From Moritella viscosa (GTDB taxonomy: Bacteria; Pseudomonadota; Gammaproteobacteria; Enterobacterales; Moritellaceae), in NCBI GenBank assembly GCA_000953735.1, contig LN554852.1, forward strand, positions 1,437,846-1,501,845: DNA of 64,000 bases, in the 5' to 3' direction. A program made the translations under genes and the position numbers. Under the pieces are notes generated by a model, which had not been told where the DNA came from, ran no database searches, and worked only from the letters and a program-made list of their open reading frames with translations. Positions 45,383 through 54,714 of this stretch are shown here, piece by piece. Within the stretch, counting starts at the first letter, position 1, and each line of letters starts with the position of its first letter.

Positions 45383-47035
45383 TTAGATTTTACTCGCTCT
45401 TTTTTTCTCATGCATACGCTGAATATTGAACTCTTTTTTCAATTCAGCTTTACGCTCTGCTTGCTGTTCAGATAGTGGGAAATTTTCTAGTTCGGTAAAG
45501 GTATCAGCTATTTTCTTGGTTACTTCTGGCCATGGTCGTTCGACTTTGACGAGTAGCGCGATACACACTTGTACTTTATTCAGTGCTGCACCAGTATTGA
45601 GTGGCGCGATAGAAAGTGCAGTTTCAAAATGTTGTAATGCGACGTCAAGTTTGCCTTCAGTAAATGCTTCAATACCCAGTTTGTTGTGCTGCTGAAATTG
45701 AACCTCTTTACCGTCTTCTTCACCACTGATACTTGCAAGTAATTTTTCGCTGTGTACATTAGAGTGTTGAATATAAGGCTGCAGATTTTCAGCAAATTCA
45801 AACTCTTCTAACTCGACAAGCAGATTAACCAGTTGTGGCCCTAACCATTCTGGTGTGCCTTTTGGTTCCATTAAATATGCTTCATTACTTTTTAGCAAGG
45901 CGTGTTTCGCTTTAACTTGGTTGCCTTTCACATTATGAATAGACGCTAAGCTATAACCTTCCAATGCCAATAACTCATCTTCTTCAACATAAGGATGTTG
46001 TTGTGAAGAACGGTGAAATAAACCGCTAATCTCTTGTAACAAGCGGCCTTGTTTAAATTTGTCTTCTTCATTTTTAGCGACAAGAATAATGGCTTGAACA
46101 TAATTAATCAGGTGTTGAGGATCTTGATGTATGGTGTTTTTGGTCTGCATTAGAATAGCGAAAAAAGCTTCTTTGGCTATTGCATTCATATTTGTATCAA
46201 GTGCCAATTCTGCTAGTAGTCCTTGACGGTCTAATGATAAGTGAGATTGTTTGATCGCGCGTTGCACAATTTGCAATGCTTTTTCACTGTCGCCACCATC
46301 CCTGAAGCATTGTGCTAACCAATCATAACCATCTAGTAGCATCGGATTGTATTTAATGATATCTGATAACAGTGGTATTGCTTGTTGGTAGTTTTGCTCT
46401 AGATAATACACTCGACCTAATAGCAGCTGTGCTTGGGTATGTGGGTGATCCTCTATAAATTCTTCTAAGATAGTACGCGCTTCGGCGTACTTTTCTTTTT
46501 CAATTAATAGCTCTGCTTTAAATAAACGACAGAAATTACGGTAGCGTGAAGAATAGATTATCACGTTATCACATTCTTCTATTATCTGAGCAAAGTCGTC
46601 ATCCTTAATCGCTTGATAAATTGGTAGCAGGGCATCTTTTTTATTGAATGCTTTTTGAATACGTAAATTCAGTTCGTTTTGTGAAAACGGTTTCATCAAA
46701 TAATCATCGGGTGTCATTTTAATTGCACTTAATACAATTGCTTTCGAATTATCACCTGTGACTAAGAAAAACACGGTATGGATAGGTAACAAGTTATTCA
46801 CTTTTAATGCTTCAAATAACTGACGTCCATTAAGGCCAGAGCCAAGATTGTAATCAACTAACAATAAATCATAGGTATTGTGGCGACACAACTTTAATGC
46901 GTCTTCGGCACTACCCACATGCGTGACATCTTTCGCCCCAAAGTTAAGCAACATGGTTTTGAGCATGATCTGAAAAGCACGTTGGTCATCAACAATGAGT
47001 ACGCGTTTGTTTCGATAGTCAAAATTCTGATTCAT
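45383..47035 (-). CDS. Response regulator with C-terminal TPR repeats
   Basis: 550 residues. The receiver domain (about 8-130) has the acidic pair in LIVDDQRAF, the phospho-acceptor Asp in LLLVDYNLGSG and the lysine in DYLMKPFSQNEL. The rest is helical TPR repeats (for example AQLLLGRVYYLEQNYQQAIPL and the final ALQHFETALSIAPLNTGAAL) and no DNA-binding domain, so its output is protein-protein contact. Similar CheY-TPR proteins are common in Vibrio and Shewanella. No sensor kinase lies beside it. It is an orphan gene. Confidence 0.88.
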   Translation of the reverse strand: MNQNFDYRNKRVLIVDDQRAFQIMLKTMLLNFGAKDVTHVGSAEDALKLCRHNTYDLLLVDYNLGSGLNGRQLFEALKVNNLLPIHTVFFLVTGDNSKAIVLSAIKMTPDDYLMKPFSQNELNLRIQKAFNKKDALLPIYQAIKDDDFAQIIEECDNVIIYSSRYRNFCRLFKAELLIEKEKYAEARTILEEFIEDHPHTQAQLLLGRVYYLEQNYQQAIPLLSDIIKYNPMLLDGYDWLAQCFRDGGDSEKALQIVQRAIKQSHLSLDRQGLLAELALDTNMNAIAKEAFFAILMQTKNTIHQDPQHLINYVQAIILVAKNEEDKFKQGRLLQEISGLFHRSSQQHPYVEEDELLALEGYSLASIHNVKGNQVKAKHALLKSNEAYLMEPKGTPEWLGPQLVNLLVELEEFEFAENLQPYIQHSNVHSEKLLASISGEEDGKEVQFQQHNKLGIEAFTEGKLDVALQHFETALSIAPLNTGAALNKVQVCIALLVKVERPWPEVTKKIADTFTELENFPLSEQQAERKAELKKEFNIQRMHEKKRASKI

Positions 47036-47325
47036 GTTTATTTAAAGCTCAAGGGTTATGGGTAAATTTAGACGTGAATGATTAGCATTTACCACAATAA
47101 CAGGTATGCATAATACTGTCTTGAGAGGAACACCATTTTGTTAGTCAGAACTGTTAACTGGGTGTTTTTTGTGCGAATAAATTGTAACAAAACTATATTT
47201 AAAATTGTTTTATTAGGTAAATAGAATGGAGAAAATTTATTGTTTATATAGTGGTTTATTGATATTTAGATAATGTCTTAAAATATAAGATAGTAACGTT
47301 GGGGGGGATAAGTAATATTAGAGAG

Positions 47326-47410
47326 TGGTGGAGGGAGAAGGATTCGAACCTTCGAAGGCTGAGCCGTCAGATTTACAGTCTGATCCCTTTGGCCACTCGG
47401 GAACCCCTCC
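47326..47410 (-). tRNA. tRNA-Tyr(GTA), copy 4 in transcription order
   Basis: On the minus strand it starts GGAGGGGTTCCCGAG, has anticodon GTA in the loop ACTGTAAATCT, a long variable arm, T-loop GGTTCGAATCC and encoded 3' ACCA. 85 bases, type II tRNA. Confidence 0.97.
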
Positions 47411-47508
47411 ACATTTTCTCTATTTTTTTCATCTATTGCTAGATGGATATTTTACCTTGATGACTATTTCTACATTGGCCACAATGTAAATTCAACAAGG
47501 TAGAATGA

Positions 47509-47593
47509 TGGTGGAGGGAGAAGGATTCGAACCTTCGAAGGCTGAGCCGTCAGATTTACAGTCTGATCCCTTTGGCCACTCGGGAACCCCTCC
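47509..47593 (-). tRNA. tRNA-Tyr(GTA), copy 3
   Basis: Same sequence as the other copies, with encoded CCA. The spacer to copy 4 (47411-47508) is unlike the other spacers apart from a few short words. Confidence 0.97.
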
Positions 47594-47730
47594 ACAAGTA
47601 ATGCTTTTTTCATCTACTCGCAATGGTAGATGTTGTCTTCACGTTGCAGATTACTTATAAGACCTATTTAAGGCATAGAACATTGGCCACAATACACTTC
47701 TTATTTCAAATAATCAGCAAAGCTAAATGA

Positions 47731-47815
47731 TGGTGGAGGGAGAAGGATTCGAACCTTCGAAGGCTGAGCCGTCAGATTTACAGTCTGATCCCTTTGGCCA
47801 CTCGGGAACCCCTCC
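47731..47815 (-). tRNA. tRNA-Tyr(GTA), copy 2
   Basis: Identical tRNA. Together with its downstream spacer it forms one unit of the tandem repeat. Confidence 0.97.
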
Positions 47816-47951
47816 ACAAGTAATGCTTTTTCATCTACTCGCAATGGTAGATGTTGTCTTCACGTTGCAGATTACTTATAAGACCTATTTAAGGCATAGT
47901 ACATTGGCCACAATGCACTTCTTATTTCAAACAATCAGCAAAGCTAAATGA

Positions 47952-48036
47952 TGGTGGAGGGAGAAGGATTCGAACCTTCGAAGGCTGAGCCGTCAGATTT
48001 ACAGTCTGATCCCTTTGGCCACTCGGGAACCCCTCC
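47952..48036 (-). tRNA. tRNA-Tyr(GTA), copy 1 (promoter-proximal)
   Basis: Identical tRNA, first transcribed on the minus strand; a promoter should lie just right of 48036. All four are probably one precursor. Confidence 0.97.
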
Positions 48037-48195
48037 ACAAGTACGAAACGGATAGTATCAGAAATTTTCTGTATGTGAATAAAAAATTCGAATAAATAGC
48101 TAAATATTTATAAAAACAGGTCGATAACTTACTAGTTGATTATTTCGCGGCAAAATTTGGTTGTTCTGCGCGCAATATTGTTCAAGAGGTAACTT

Positions 48196-48726
48196 ATTTA
48201 CGTTCAATCGATACGACAACATGCCTTAATTGATGAGCTGCAACTTGGCCAACAATTAAATAAATGTACTTTAAATGGTGATAGAGCGAAATTTTCTCTG
48301 CTATTAAGTATGTTGTCATCTGATATTTCAGATCAGAAACAAATCGAAATTAAGCACTCTGCCGTTGATACGTCAGCGTATGATGCTGCGCGAATGGCAA
48401 GGCTAAATAAGTATGCAGCAAACAATAATATGGCCGCTATGCGTTTAGAGATCTGTTTTTCACCCGAAGTTGGTGTGGGAGTGGGAGACGCTAAATATGT
48501 TGCAGAATCTGTACTACAGAACAGTTCTCACTTATTACAACAAAAGTTAGCGCACGGTTCGTTAATTAAACCTACAGCGGACGAGCGTGCTCAAGCTGAA
48601 CAATCTTCCACATCCCCTCAAAATACCGCATTGCCACTGGAAAACCAATCGAGTATGGCAAGTTTATTAGATGTATTAAATAGTTATGATGCTGATAAAC
48701 CATTAAAAATTAGAGAATATAGCTAA
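48196..48726 (+). CDS. VC2046/SO_2500-like conserved protein, probable ATT start
   Basis: The first ATG in this frame (48310) would give 138 residues, but the family-like N-terminal stretch QHALIDELQLGQQLNK followed by DRAKFSLLLSML lies upstream of it in the same frame. The frame opens after a TAA at 48190-48192. The only likely initiation codon there is ATT 48196, five bases after AGAGGT, giving 176 residues. Members of this family (named from memory) are 150-180 residues and restricted to marine gammaproteobacteria; function unknown. It is cytoplasmic. Infrequent ATT starts are known in E. coli infC and pcnB. It is divergent from the tRNA array. Confidence 0.65.
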   Translation: MYVQSIRQHALIDELQLGQQLNKCTLNGDRAKFSLLLSMLSSDISDQKQIEIKHSAVDTSAYDAARMARLNKYAANNNMAAMRLEICFSPEVGVGVGDAKYVAESVLQNSSHLLQQKLAHGSLIKPTADERAQAEQSSTSPQNTALPLENQSSMASLLDVLNSYDADKPLKIREYS

Positions 48727-48819
48727 AGATTGTTTTAAATGTTTTTGGTAAAGTACACAATATAAGGCTAGATTGTTACACAGCGTTAACATACTATGAC
48801 TTTATATTAATAAAGATCA

Positions 48820-48853
48820 GGTTATATGAATACGTAATCGTATTGATATAACC
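48820..48853. promoter_or_regulatory. 34-bp inverted repeat before the GntR-type gene
   Basis: Arms GGTTATAT/ATATAACC and inner ATACG/CGTAT around TAAT, with one mismatch in the whole palindrome. It ends 18 bp before ATG 48872, so it is a good candidate for an autoregulatory operator of the regulator. Confidence 0.55.
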
Positions 48854-48871
48854 ATAACAGCGGTGAAAATA

Positions 48872-49597
48872 ATGTCTGAGCTAAGTAGTTCTGTAGAAAC
48901 AGAAGGCAAGTCAGGCTCAATGGCTCAAGACGATATCGTCTATGCGCATATCTTTGATGCCATTCTTGAACGTCGTCTTCCGCCTGGAACAAAATTAAAT
49001 GAAGAAGCATTGGGTGATATTTTTAGTGTAAGTCGTACTATCATACGTCGTGCATTACTACGCTTGTCACACGAACAAGTGGTGGTGATCCGTCCTAACC
49101 GGGGGGCTATTGTTGCATCGCCTTCTGTCGAAGAAGCAAAACAAGTTTTTATTGCTCGGCATACACTTGAAGATGCTATTACTAAGCTTGCTGTTGAGAA
49201 TGCATCAAATAAGCAGATTACACATTTACGTCAATTAATCGTGGAAGAAAATGAAGCCACCAAACAAGGTGATTTAGGAAAAGCGATCCGTTTATCGGGT
49301 GAATTTCATCTAAAGCTGGCTGAGATGTCCGGTAATGTGCCTTTATTTAATTTCCAGCGTAGCTTGGTATCGTTAAGCTCGTTAATTATTGCGCAATACG
49401 AAGTCGCGACCAGTACGCATTGTGTATTGGATGAGCACAGTGAGTTACTCGATGCGATTGAAGAAAAAGATGCTGAAAAAGCCTGCTTATTAATGCGTGA
49501 ACATTTAAAACATATTGAGTCTAAACTGAATTTAGATGGTGAGACCGTTTCCAGCGATCTGCATGTTGTCTTTTCTAATGTGTTAAATAAAAAATAA
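48872..49597 (+). CDS. GntR-family (FCD/FadR-type) transcriptional regulator
   Basis: 241 residues from ATG 48872; a GTG at 48863 is possible. The N-terminal winged helix (about 20-90) shows LPPGTKLNEEALGDIFSVSRTIIRRALLRLS and VVIRPNRGAIVASPS, typical for GntR. The C-terminal helical FCD domain includes ARHTLEDAITKLA, FHLKLAEMSGN and EHSELLDAIEEKD, with the usual metal-binding Asp/His positions. It lies directly before the xanthine dehydrogenase operon on the same strand. It is therefore likely a regulator of purine catabolism that senses a pathway intermediate. A terminator separates it from xdhA. Confidence 0.88.
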   Translation: MSELSSSVETEGKSGSMAQDDIVYAHIFDAILERRLPPGTKLNEEALGDIFSVSRTIIRRALLRLSHEQVVVIRPNRGAIVASPSVEEAKQVFIARHTLEDAITKLAVENASNKQITHLRQLIVEENEATKQGDLGKAIRLSGEFHLKLAEMSGNVPLFNFQRSLVSLSSLIIAQYEVATSTHCVLDEHSELLDAIEEKDAEKACLLMREHLKHIESKLNLDGETVSSDLHVVFSNVLNKK

Positions 49598-49632
49598 AAT
49601 AACGTTAATTTTTATAATATTGTATACAAACG

Positions 49633-49667
49633 ATGCCAAGTGCGATGTAACTTGGCATTGCTTTTTC
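49633..49667 (+). terminator. Terminator of the GntR-type gene
   Basis: Stem ATGCCAAG/CTTGGCAT with ten-base loop, then TGCTTTTT. A perfect TTGTATACAA palindrome (49620-49629), similar to FCD-GntR operators, lies just before it. Confidence 0.75.
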
Positions 49668-49775
49668 TGCCTACTATTCCTATTGCCTTATCTAATCTTC
49701 ACTATAATTGTATATATAACCTTTAAATTATTTCATTAAATTGTGTCTCAATTGTTATTTTTATGTAACAATAAG

Positions 49776-49791
49776 TTGACTCTCGAGTCGG
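49776..49791. promoter_or_regulatory. RutR-type operator upstream of xdhA
   Basis: TTGACTCTCGAGTCGG, with arms GACTC/GAGTC, followed by GTTTTT. It lies 103 bp before xdhA and lines up base for base with TTGACCCCGTGGTCAG at 59136, before the RutR-like gene. The E. coli RutR consensus is TTGACCANNTGGTCAA. Confidence 0.6.
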
Positions 49792-49893
49792 GTTTTTAGT
49801 CTGGCGGGCTCGATTAGTCAGTCAAAACACAGCTAATAATAAAAAATAATAGCAATTAATGTCAATGTTACGGAATAACGCAGGAGGTACGAC

Positions 49894-51339
49894 TTGATTA
49901 AGTTTCTACTTAACCAAAAGATGTGTCAGGTATCTGACCTTTCACCCAACACCACGGTGCTTAATTTTTTACGCCAGGAAGAAGCGAAGAAAGGTACTAA
50001 AGAAGGTTGTGCATCAGGAGACTGCGGTGCATGTACCGTTGTACTTGGTGATGTTGTCGATGGGCAGATCCGCTATACATCAGTAAATGCGTGTATTACG
50101 TTTATATCCGCATTGCATGGTAAGCAATTGATCACGGTCGAAGATCTAAAATCAAAAGACGGTGCCTTACATCAGGTGCAACAAGCACTTGTTGATTTTA
50201 ACGGTACCCAATGTGGTTATTGTACCCCTGGGTTTGTCATGTCGATGTTTGCATTAAGCAAGAATACCCCGTCAGCCGACAAGCATGCTATTCTTGAAGC
50301 ATTAGCAGGTAACCTATGTCGTTGTACTGGTTATCGCTCTATTATTGATTCTGCAATGGCGTTGGCAGAGCAAGACCATATTGTTGATGCGTTTGAACGC
50401 CTAGAAAGTGAAACTGTTGCGAAACTTAATACTATTGATCGCAGCGGGACACAAGAATTAACGGGTAACGGTCAATCATCTTACTTGCCTGATAATGTGG
50501 CTGATTTAGCGGCGTTATTAGTTAAATACCCTGATGCTCGTATTGTTGCTGGTGGTACAGATTTAGCTTTGGAAGTAACCCAATTCCATCGTCCTATTAA
50601 TACCTTGATTTCGGTTGGCAACGTGGCTGAAATGAAAGACATCAGTGTGACTGATACCCATATCGAAATTGGTGCAGCACGCAGCTTAACGGATAGTTAC
50701 AGCACCTTAGCATTATACTTCCCTGATTTTGGTGAATTACTACACCGCTTTGCTTCGCTGCAAGTCCGTAACCAAGGCACGATTGGTGGCAATATAGGTA
50801 ACGCATCGCCAATTGGTGATACGCCGCCAGCGTTAATCGCGTTGAATGCACAAGTTGAATTACGTTGCGGCGATGATGTGCGCTTAATGGATATAGAAGA
50901 CTACTTTATTGGTTATAAGATAACAGCACAGAAAGCAGCTGAATTTATTACCAAAATTATCATTCCATTACCGATGTCAGAACAAGTATTCGGTATTTTC
51001 AAACTATCAAAACGTATTGATGATGACATTTCAGCTGTGTTAGCTGCATTTAATATAACCCTGAAAAATAATGTTATTACGGATGTGCGTTTAGCATTTG
51101 GGGGGATGGCTGCGACGCCGATGCGTGCGCAACATGCTGAGAAGATATTACTGGGTGCTGCGTGGGAATACGGCAGTATTTATACGGCGATGCAAGCGTT
51201 AGATAAAGATTTTTCACCCTTATCCGATTTTCGTGCAAGTAAAGAATATCGTTCACTAGCAGCTAAGAATTTACTGAAAAAATTTTATTTAGAACAGCAA
51301 AATACAACAATTGAAACGCGGGTAACGTCTTATGTCTAA
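49894..51339 (+). CDS. xdhA: Xanthine dehydrogenase, iron-sulfur/FAD subunit
   Basis: Carries electrons from the molybdenum subunit to NAD. 481 residues from a TTG codon with an ideal AGGAGG six bases upstream. The plant-type [2Fe-2S] ligands are C39, C44 and C47 (GCASGDCGACTVV), and the second cluster is CGYCTPGF with NLCRCTGYRS. The FAD domain starts near residue 200 with IVAGGTDLALE and contains NQGTIGGNIGNASPIGD. One chain holds both Fe-S and FAD parts, as in the bacterial XdhA (two-subunit) type. First gene of xdhABC; the stop overlaps xdhB by 8 bases. A RutR-type box lies in the promoter region. Confidence 0.95.
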   Translation: MIKFLLNQKMCQVSDLSPNTTVLNFLRQEEAKKGTKEGCASGDCGACTVVLGDVVDGQIRYTSVNACITFISALHGKQLITVEDLKSKDGALHQVQQALVDFNGTQCGYCTPGFVMSMFALSKNTPSADKHAILEALAGNLCRCTGYRSIIDSAMALAEQDHIVDAFERLESETVAKLNTIDRSGTQELTGNGQSSYLPDNVADLAALLVKYPDARIVAGGTDLALEVTQFHRPINTLISVGNVAEMKDISVTDTHIEIGAARSLTDSYSTLALYFPDFGELLHRFASLQVRNQGTIGGNIGNASPIGDTPPALIALNAQVELRCGDDVRLMDIEDYFIGYKITAQKAAEFITKIIIPLPMSEQVFGIFKLSKRIDDDISAVLAAFNITLKNNVITDVRLAFGGMAATPMRAQHAEKILLGAAWEYGSIYTAMQALDKDFSPLSDFRASKEYRSLAAKNLLKKFYLEQQNTTIETRVTSYV

Positions 51340-53746
51340 TCACAATAAAGTGCAATTATCACAGCTGCAATTGTTAGCGCAAGCGAATCGTTCAATCAAG
51401 ACTGGTGTGGGCAAAAATGTAAAACACGACAGTGCAGGTATTCAGGTGACGGGCGAAGCGGTTTATGTCGACGATCGTCTTGAATATCCTAATCAGTTAC
51501 ATGTGTATGTACGCATGAGTGATGTGGCACATGCTAATATTACGAAAATTGATTTAATACCGTGTTATGAATTTGATGGTGTGGAATTAGCTATTGAAGC
51601 CAAAGATGTTCCTGGCGAGTTAGATATTGGTGCAATTTTACCGGGCGACCCATTATTAGCCGATGGTAAAGTAGAGTATCTGGGTCAGGCCGTGATTGCT
51701 GTCGCGGCAAATTCGATGGAGATTGCACGTCAAGCGGCACAAGCGGCAATTATTGAATACGAAGAGCTACCTGCGATTTTAGATGTGGAAGAAGCATTAG
51801 CCAAAAAGAGCTTTGTGACTGAATCGCATGAACAGAAACGCGGTGATTCGGCTGCAGCATTGTCAGCAGCTAAGCATATTTTAAAAGGTAGTATTCATAT
51901 TGGTGGCCAAGAGCATTTCTATTTAGAAACGCAAGCTGCATCAGTGATGCCAACGGAAGATGGTGGCATGATCGTGTATGCATCAACGCAAAATCCCACT
52001 GAAGTACAGAAACTGGTTGCCGAAGTGATTGGCGTACCTATGCATAAAGTCGTGATTGATATGCGCCGTATGGGAGGTGGTTTTGGTGGTAAAGAAACCC
52101 AAGCCGCGGGACCTGCATGTTTATGCGCGGTATTTGCTAAGTTAACGGGGCGGCCAACTAAGATCCGCTTACCACGTGTTGAAGATATGATGATGACAGG
52201 TAAACGTCATCCTTTCTTTAATCAATACAAAGTTGGTTTTAATGATGATAGCCAAATAAATGGTATTGAAATCATCGTGGCCAGTAACTGTGGTTATTCA
52301 CCGGATCTATCAAGTTCGATCACTGACCGTGCGATGTTCCACTCAGATAATGCCTACTATTTAGGTGATGCGACAATCACTGGTCACCGTTGCAAAACTA
52401 ATACTGCATCAAATACCGCATTCCGTGGTTTTGGTGGTCCTCAAGGTATGATGACTATTGAACATATTATGGATGAAATTGCCGGCAAATTAGGTAAAGA
52501 TCCATTAGATGTACGTAAAGTAAACTTTTATGGCATCGAAGACAGAAACGTTACGCATTACTACCAAAAAGTAGAAGATAACTTTATTCATGACTTGGTT
52601 GCTGACCTTGAAGCAACAAGTGAGTATGCAGCGCGTCGTAAAGCGATTGATGAATACAATAAAAATAGTCCCATTTTGAAAAAAGGTATCTCGTTAACAC
52701 CTGTTAAATTTGGTATTTCGTTTACGGCTACCTTCTTGAACCAAGCGGGTGCATTACTGCATGTTTATACTGATGGCAGTATGCAGCTAAGTCACGGTGG
52801 GACCGAAATGGGCCAAGGGCTTAATACTAAAGTGGCGCAAATTGTCGCGCAAGAATTCCAAGTAGATATTGAGCACATTCAAATTACCTCGGCGAATACC
52901 AGCAAAGTACCTAATACTTCACCGACTGCTGCATCATCAGGCACCGACTTAAATGGTAAAGCTGCACAAAATGCAGCACGCACTATTAAGCAACGTTTGA
53001 TTGATTTTTGTGTAGCGCACTTTAGTGTGACAGACGAAGAGATTATCTTTAGTAATAATACGGTGACGATCCGTGAACAGGTCATGACATTTTCTGACTT
53101 AATCCAACTCGCTTATTTTAACCAGATTTCGCTATCGAGTACTGGCTTCTATAAAACGCCTAAAATCTATTATGATCACGCGACAGCGAAAGGGCGCCCA
53201 TTTTATTACTTCGCCTATGGTGCATCGTGTTCAGAAGTGTTGGTGGATACCTTAACGGGTGAATATAAAACGCTGCGTGTAGATATCCTACATGATGTTG
53301 GTGCGTCACTGAATCCTGATATTGATATCGGCCAAATTGAAGGTGGTTTTATTCAAGGAATGGGGTGGTTAACCACTGAAGAATTAGTATGGAATGACAA
53401 AGGTAAGTTAGCGACCAATGGCCCTATGGGTTACAAAATTCCTGCTATTGCAGATACGCCAATTAATTTTAGAACGCACTTGGTTGAAAACCGCAGCAAC
53501 CCAGAACAGACCGTTTATAACTCAAAAGCAGTGGGTGAACCGCCGTTTATGTTAAGCATGTCAGTGTGGAGCGCATTGCGTGATGCGGTTGCGAGTGTGG
53601 CTGACCATCAATATGTACCGCATCTCGATACGCCTGCAACACCAGAGCGAGTGTTATGGGCTGTGCAGGATGCAGAGCATTATAAGTTTGACGAGGCTAA
53701 GCGCACTCAGGTTGTTGAGTCTGAAGTAGTAAGTGTAACTGTGTAG
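51332..53746 (+). CDS. xdhB: Xanthine dehydrogenase, molybdenum-binding subunit
   Basis: Oxidises hypoxanthine/xanthine to urate at a molybdopterin centre. 804 residues. Conserved blocks are RMGGGFGGKETQAAGP (near residue 245), TAFRGFGGPQGMMTIE, GGTEMGQGLNTKVAQI, SPTAASSGTDLNGKA and the catalytic Glu region KAVGEPPFML near the end. All parts are intact. The start overlaps the xdhA end, so subunits are made together. The cofactor is inserted by XdhC encoded next. Confidence 0.96.
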   Translation: MSNHNKVQLSQLQLLAQANRSIKTGVGKNVKHDSAGIQVTGEAVYVDDRLEYPNQLHVYVRMSDVAHANITKIDLIPCYEFDGVELAIEAKDVPGELDIGAILPGDPLLADGKVEYLGQAVIAVAANSMEIARQAAQAAIIEYEELPAILDVEEALAKKSFVTESHEQKRGDSAAALSAAKHILKGSIHIGGQEHFYLETQAASVMPTEDGGMIVYASTQNPTEVQKLVAEVIGVPMHKVVIDMRRMGGGFGGKETQAAGPACLCAVFAKLTGRPTKIRLPRVEDMMMTGKRHPFFNQYKVGFNDDSQINGIEIIVASNCGYSPDLSSSITDRAMFHSDNAYYLGDATITGHRCKTNTASNTAFRGFGGPQGMMTIEHIMDEIAGKLGKDPLDVRKVNFYGIEDRNVTHYYQKVEDNFIHDLVADLEATSEYAARRKAIDEYNKNSPILKKGISLTPVKFGISFTATFLNQAGALLHVYTDGSMQLSHGGTEMGQGLNTKVAQIVAQEFQVDIEHIQITSANTSKVPNTSPTAASSGTDLNGKAAQNAARTIKQRLIDFCVAHFSVTDEEIIFSNNTVTIREQVMTFSDLIQLAYFNQISLSSTGFYKTPKIYYDHATAKGRPFYYFAYGASCSEVLVDTLTGEYKTLRVDILHDVGASLNPDIDIGQIEGGFIQGMGWLTTEELVWNDKGKLATNGPMGYKIPAIADTPINFRTHLVENRSNPEQTVYNSKAVGEPPFMLSMSVWSALRDAVASVADHQYVPHLDTPATPERVLWAVQDAEHYKFDEAKRTQVVESEVVSVTV

Positions 53747-53789
53747 CCTGTTAATCATGCAAGAGTACTGTTTAACAAGGAGATTGGTG

Positions 53790-54626
53790 ATGTTTAAAGA
53801 CAATTGGATTGATCCACTTGCAGAATTAAAGCAGCGTGGTGAAGTGTGTATCATGATCACAGTACTTGAACATCACGGTTCAACCCCCCGTGATTCAGGT
53901 ACGAAAATGCTGATCACGCAGGACCAACAGTATGCCACCATTGGCGGTGGTCATTTAGAGCATCTCGCGACTAAAATGGCGCGTGAGATGCTAGCTGAAG
54001 GTAAAGATGCACTGGTCGTGGAGCGTTTTGATTTAGGTGCTCGCTTAGGGCAATGCTGTGGTGGTAGTGCGACCTTGATGTTTGAACCGATTGGGCAGTC
54101 ACTACATCATTTAGTGGTGTTTGGTGCTGGACATGTGGCTAAAGCCTTGCTGCATGTTGTCGCGACACTGCCATTTAGGGTCACTTGGATCGACCAACGC
54201 GAAGAACAATTTCCGGCGCTGTTACCTGATAATGTCACGAAGTTAGTCAGTGATGATCCTGCAGGCGATGTTCTCGATATGGCAAAAGGCAGTTACTATC
54301 TAGTGATGACGCATAATCATCAACTTGATTTTGACTTAGCCAAGGCAATTTTGAAGCGTGGTGATGCGAAATATTTTGGCATGATTGGTTCGCAAACAAA
54401 GAAAAAACGTTTCCAATATCGACTACGGGCACGTGATTTTACTGATACCCAAATAAATCAAATGATCTGTCCGATTGGGATTAGTGCGGTGGTGGGTAAA
54501 CATCCTGCTGAGATCGCGATTTCGGTTGCCGGTGAATTAATTGCAACCTATCAAGGCAGAGCGTTAGAAAACAAACAAAAACCTAATCTAGTGCAAGTCA
54601 ACAGTGAAATTGCTAAGTTAGCCTAA
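53790..54626 (+). CDS. xdhC: XdhC-type molybdenum cofactor insertion protein
   Basis: Chaperone that binds the cofactor, promotes its sulfuration and loads it into XdhB. 278 residues from ATG 53790, which has AAGGAG at seven bases; an in-frame ATG at 53757 lacks a ribosome site. The N-terminal XdhC/CoxI domain has EHHGSTPRDSGTKMLI and FDLGARLGQCCGGSA (with the family cysteines). A Rossmann-like part starts at VVFGAGHVAKALL and includes FGMIGSQTKKKR. It is third gene of the operon. A hairpin follows at 54647-54677 before guaD. Confidence 0.94.
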   Translation: MFKDNWIDPLAELKQRGEVCIMITVLEHHGSTPRDSGTKMLITQDQQYATIGGGHLEHLATKMAREMLAEGKDALVVERFDLGARLGQCCGGSATLMFEPIGQSLHHLVVFGAGHVAKALLHVVATLPFRVTWIDQREEQFPALLPDNVTKLVSDDPAGDVLDMAKGSYYLVMTHNHQLDFDLAKAILKRGDAKYFGMIGSQTKKKRFQYRLRARDFTDTQINQMICPIGISAVVGKHPAEIAISVAGELIATYQGRALENKQKPNLVQVNSEIAKLA

Positions 54627-54646
54627 TATATACAGTATATTATAGA

Positions 54647-54677
54647 CACGCTATCATCAGAGTATTAGGATAGCGTG
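54647..54677. repeat. Hairpin between xdhC and guaD
   Basis: Perfect stem CACGCTATC/GATAGCGTG with 13-base loop and no T tract. It may adjust or process the transcript rather than end it. Confidence 0.6.
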
Positions 54678-54714
54678 AGATATAATGCAGAAGCATAATG
54701 AAGGAAATTTTTAA

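Larger units (their letters stand above)
47509..47951 (-). repeat. Two tandem 221/222-bp units (tRNA-Tyr plus spacer)
   Basis: 47509-47730 and 47731-47951 are near-identical, including the spacers, which differ by one T-run length and three bases. Each spacer has a hairpin (CATCTAC...GTAGATG). Confidence 0.9.

Noticed and set aside
47727-47951. Plus-strand 74-codon frame over the tRNA array
   Set aside because: It reads through tRNA-Tyr genes and their spacer; not protein-coding.
47326-48036. CRISPR-like regular repeats
   Set aside because: The regularly spaced units are identical tRNA-Tyr genes, with 85-base repeats and 100-140-base spacers that are themselves repeated.
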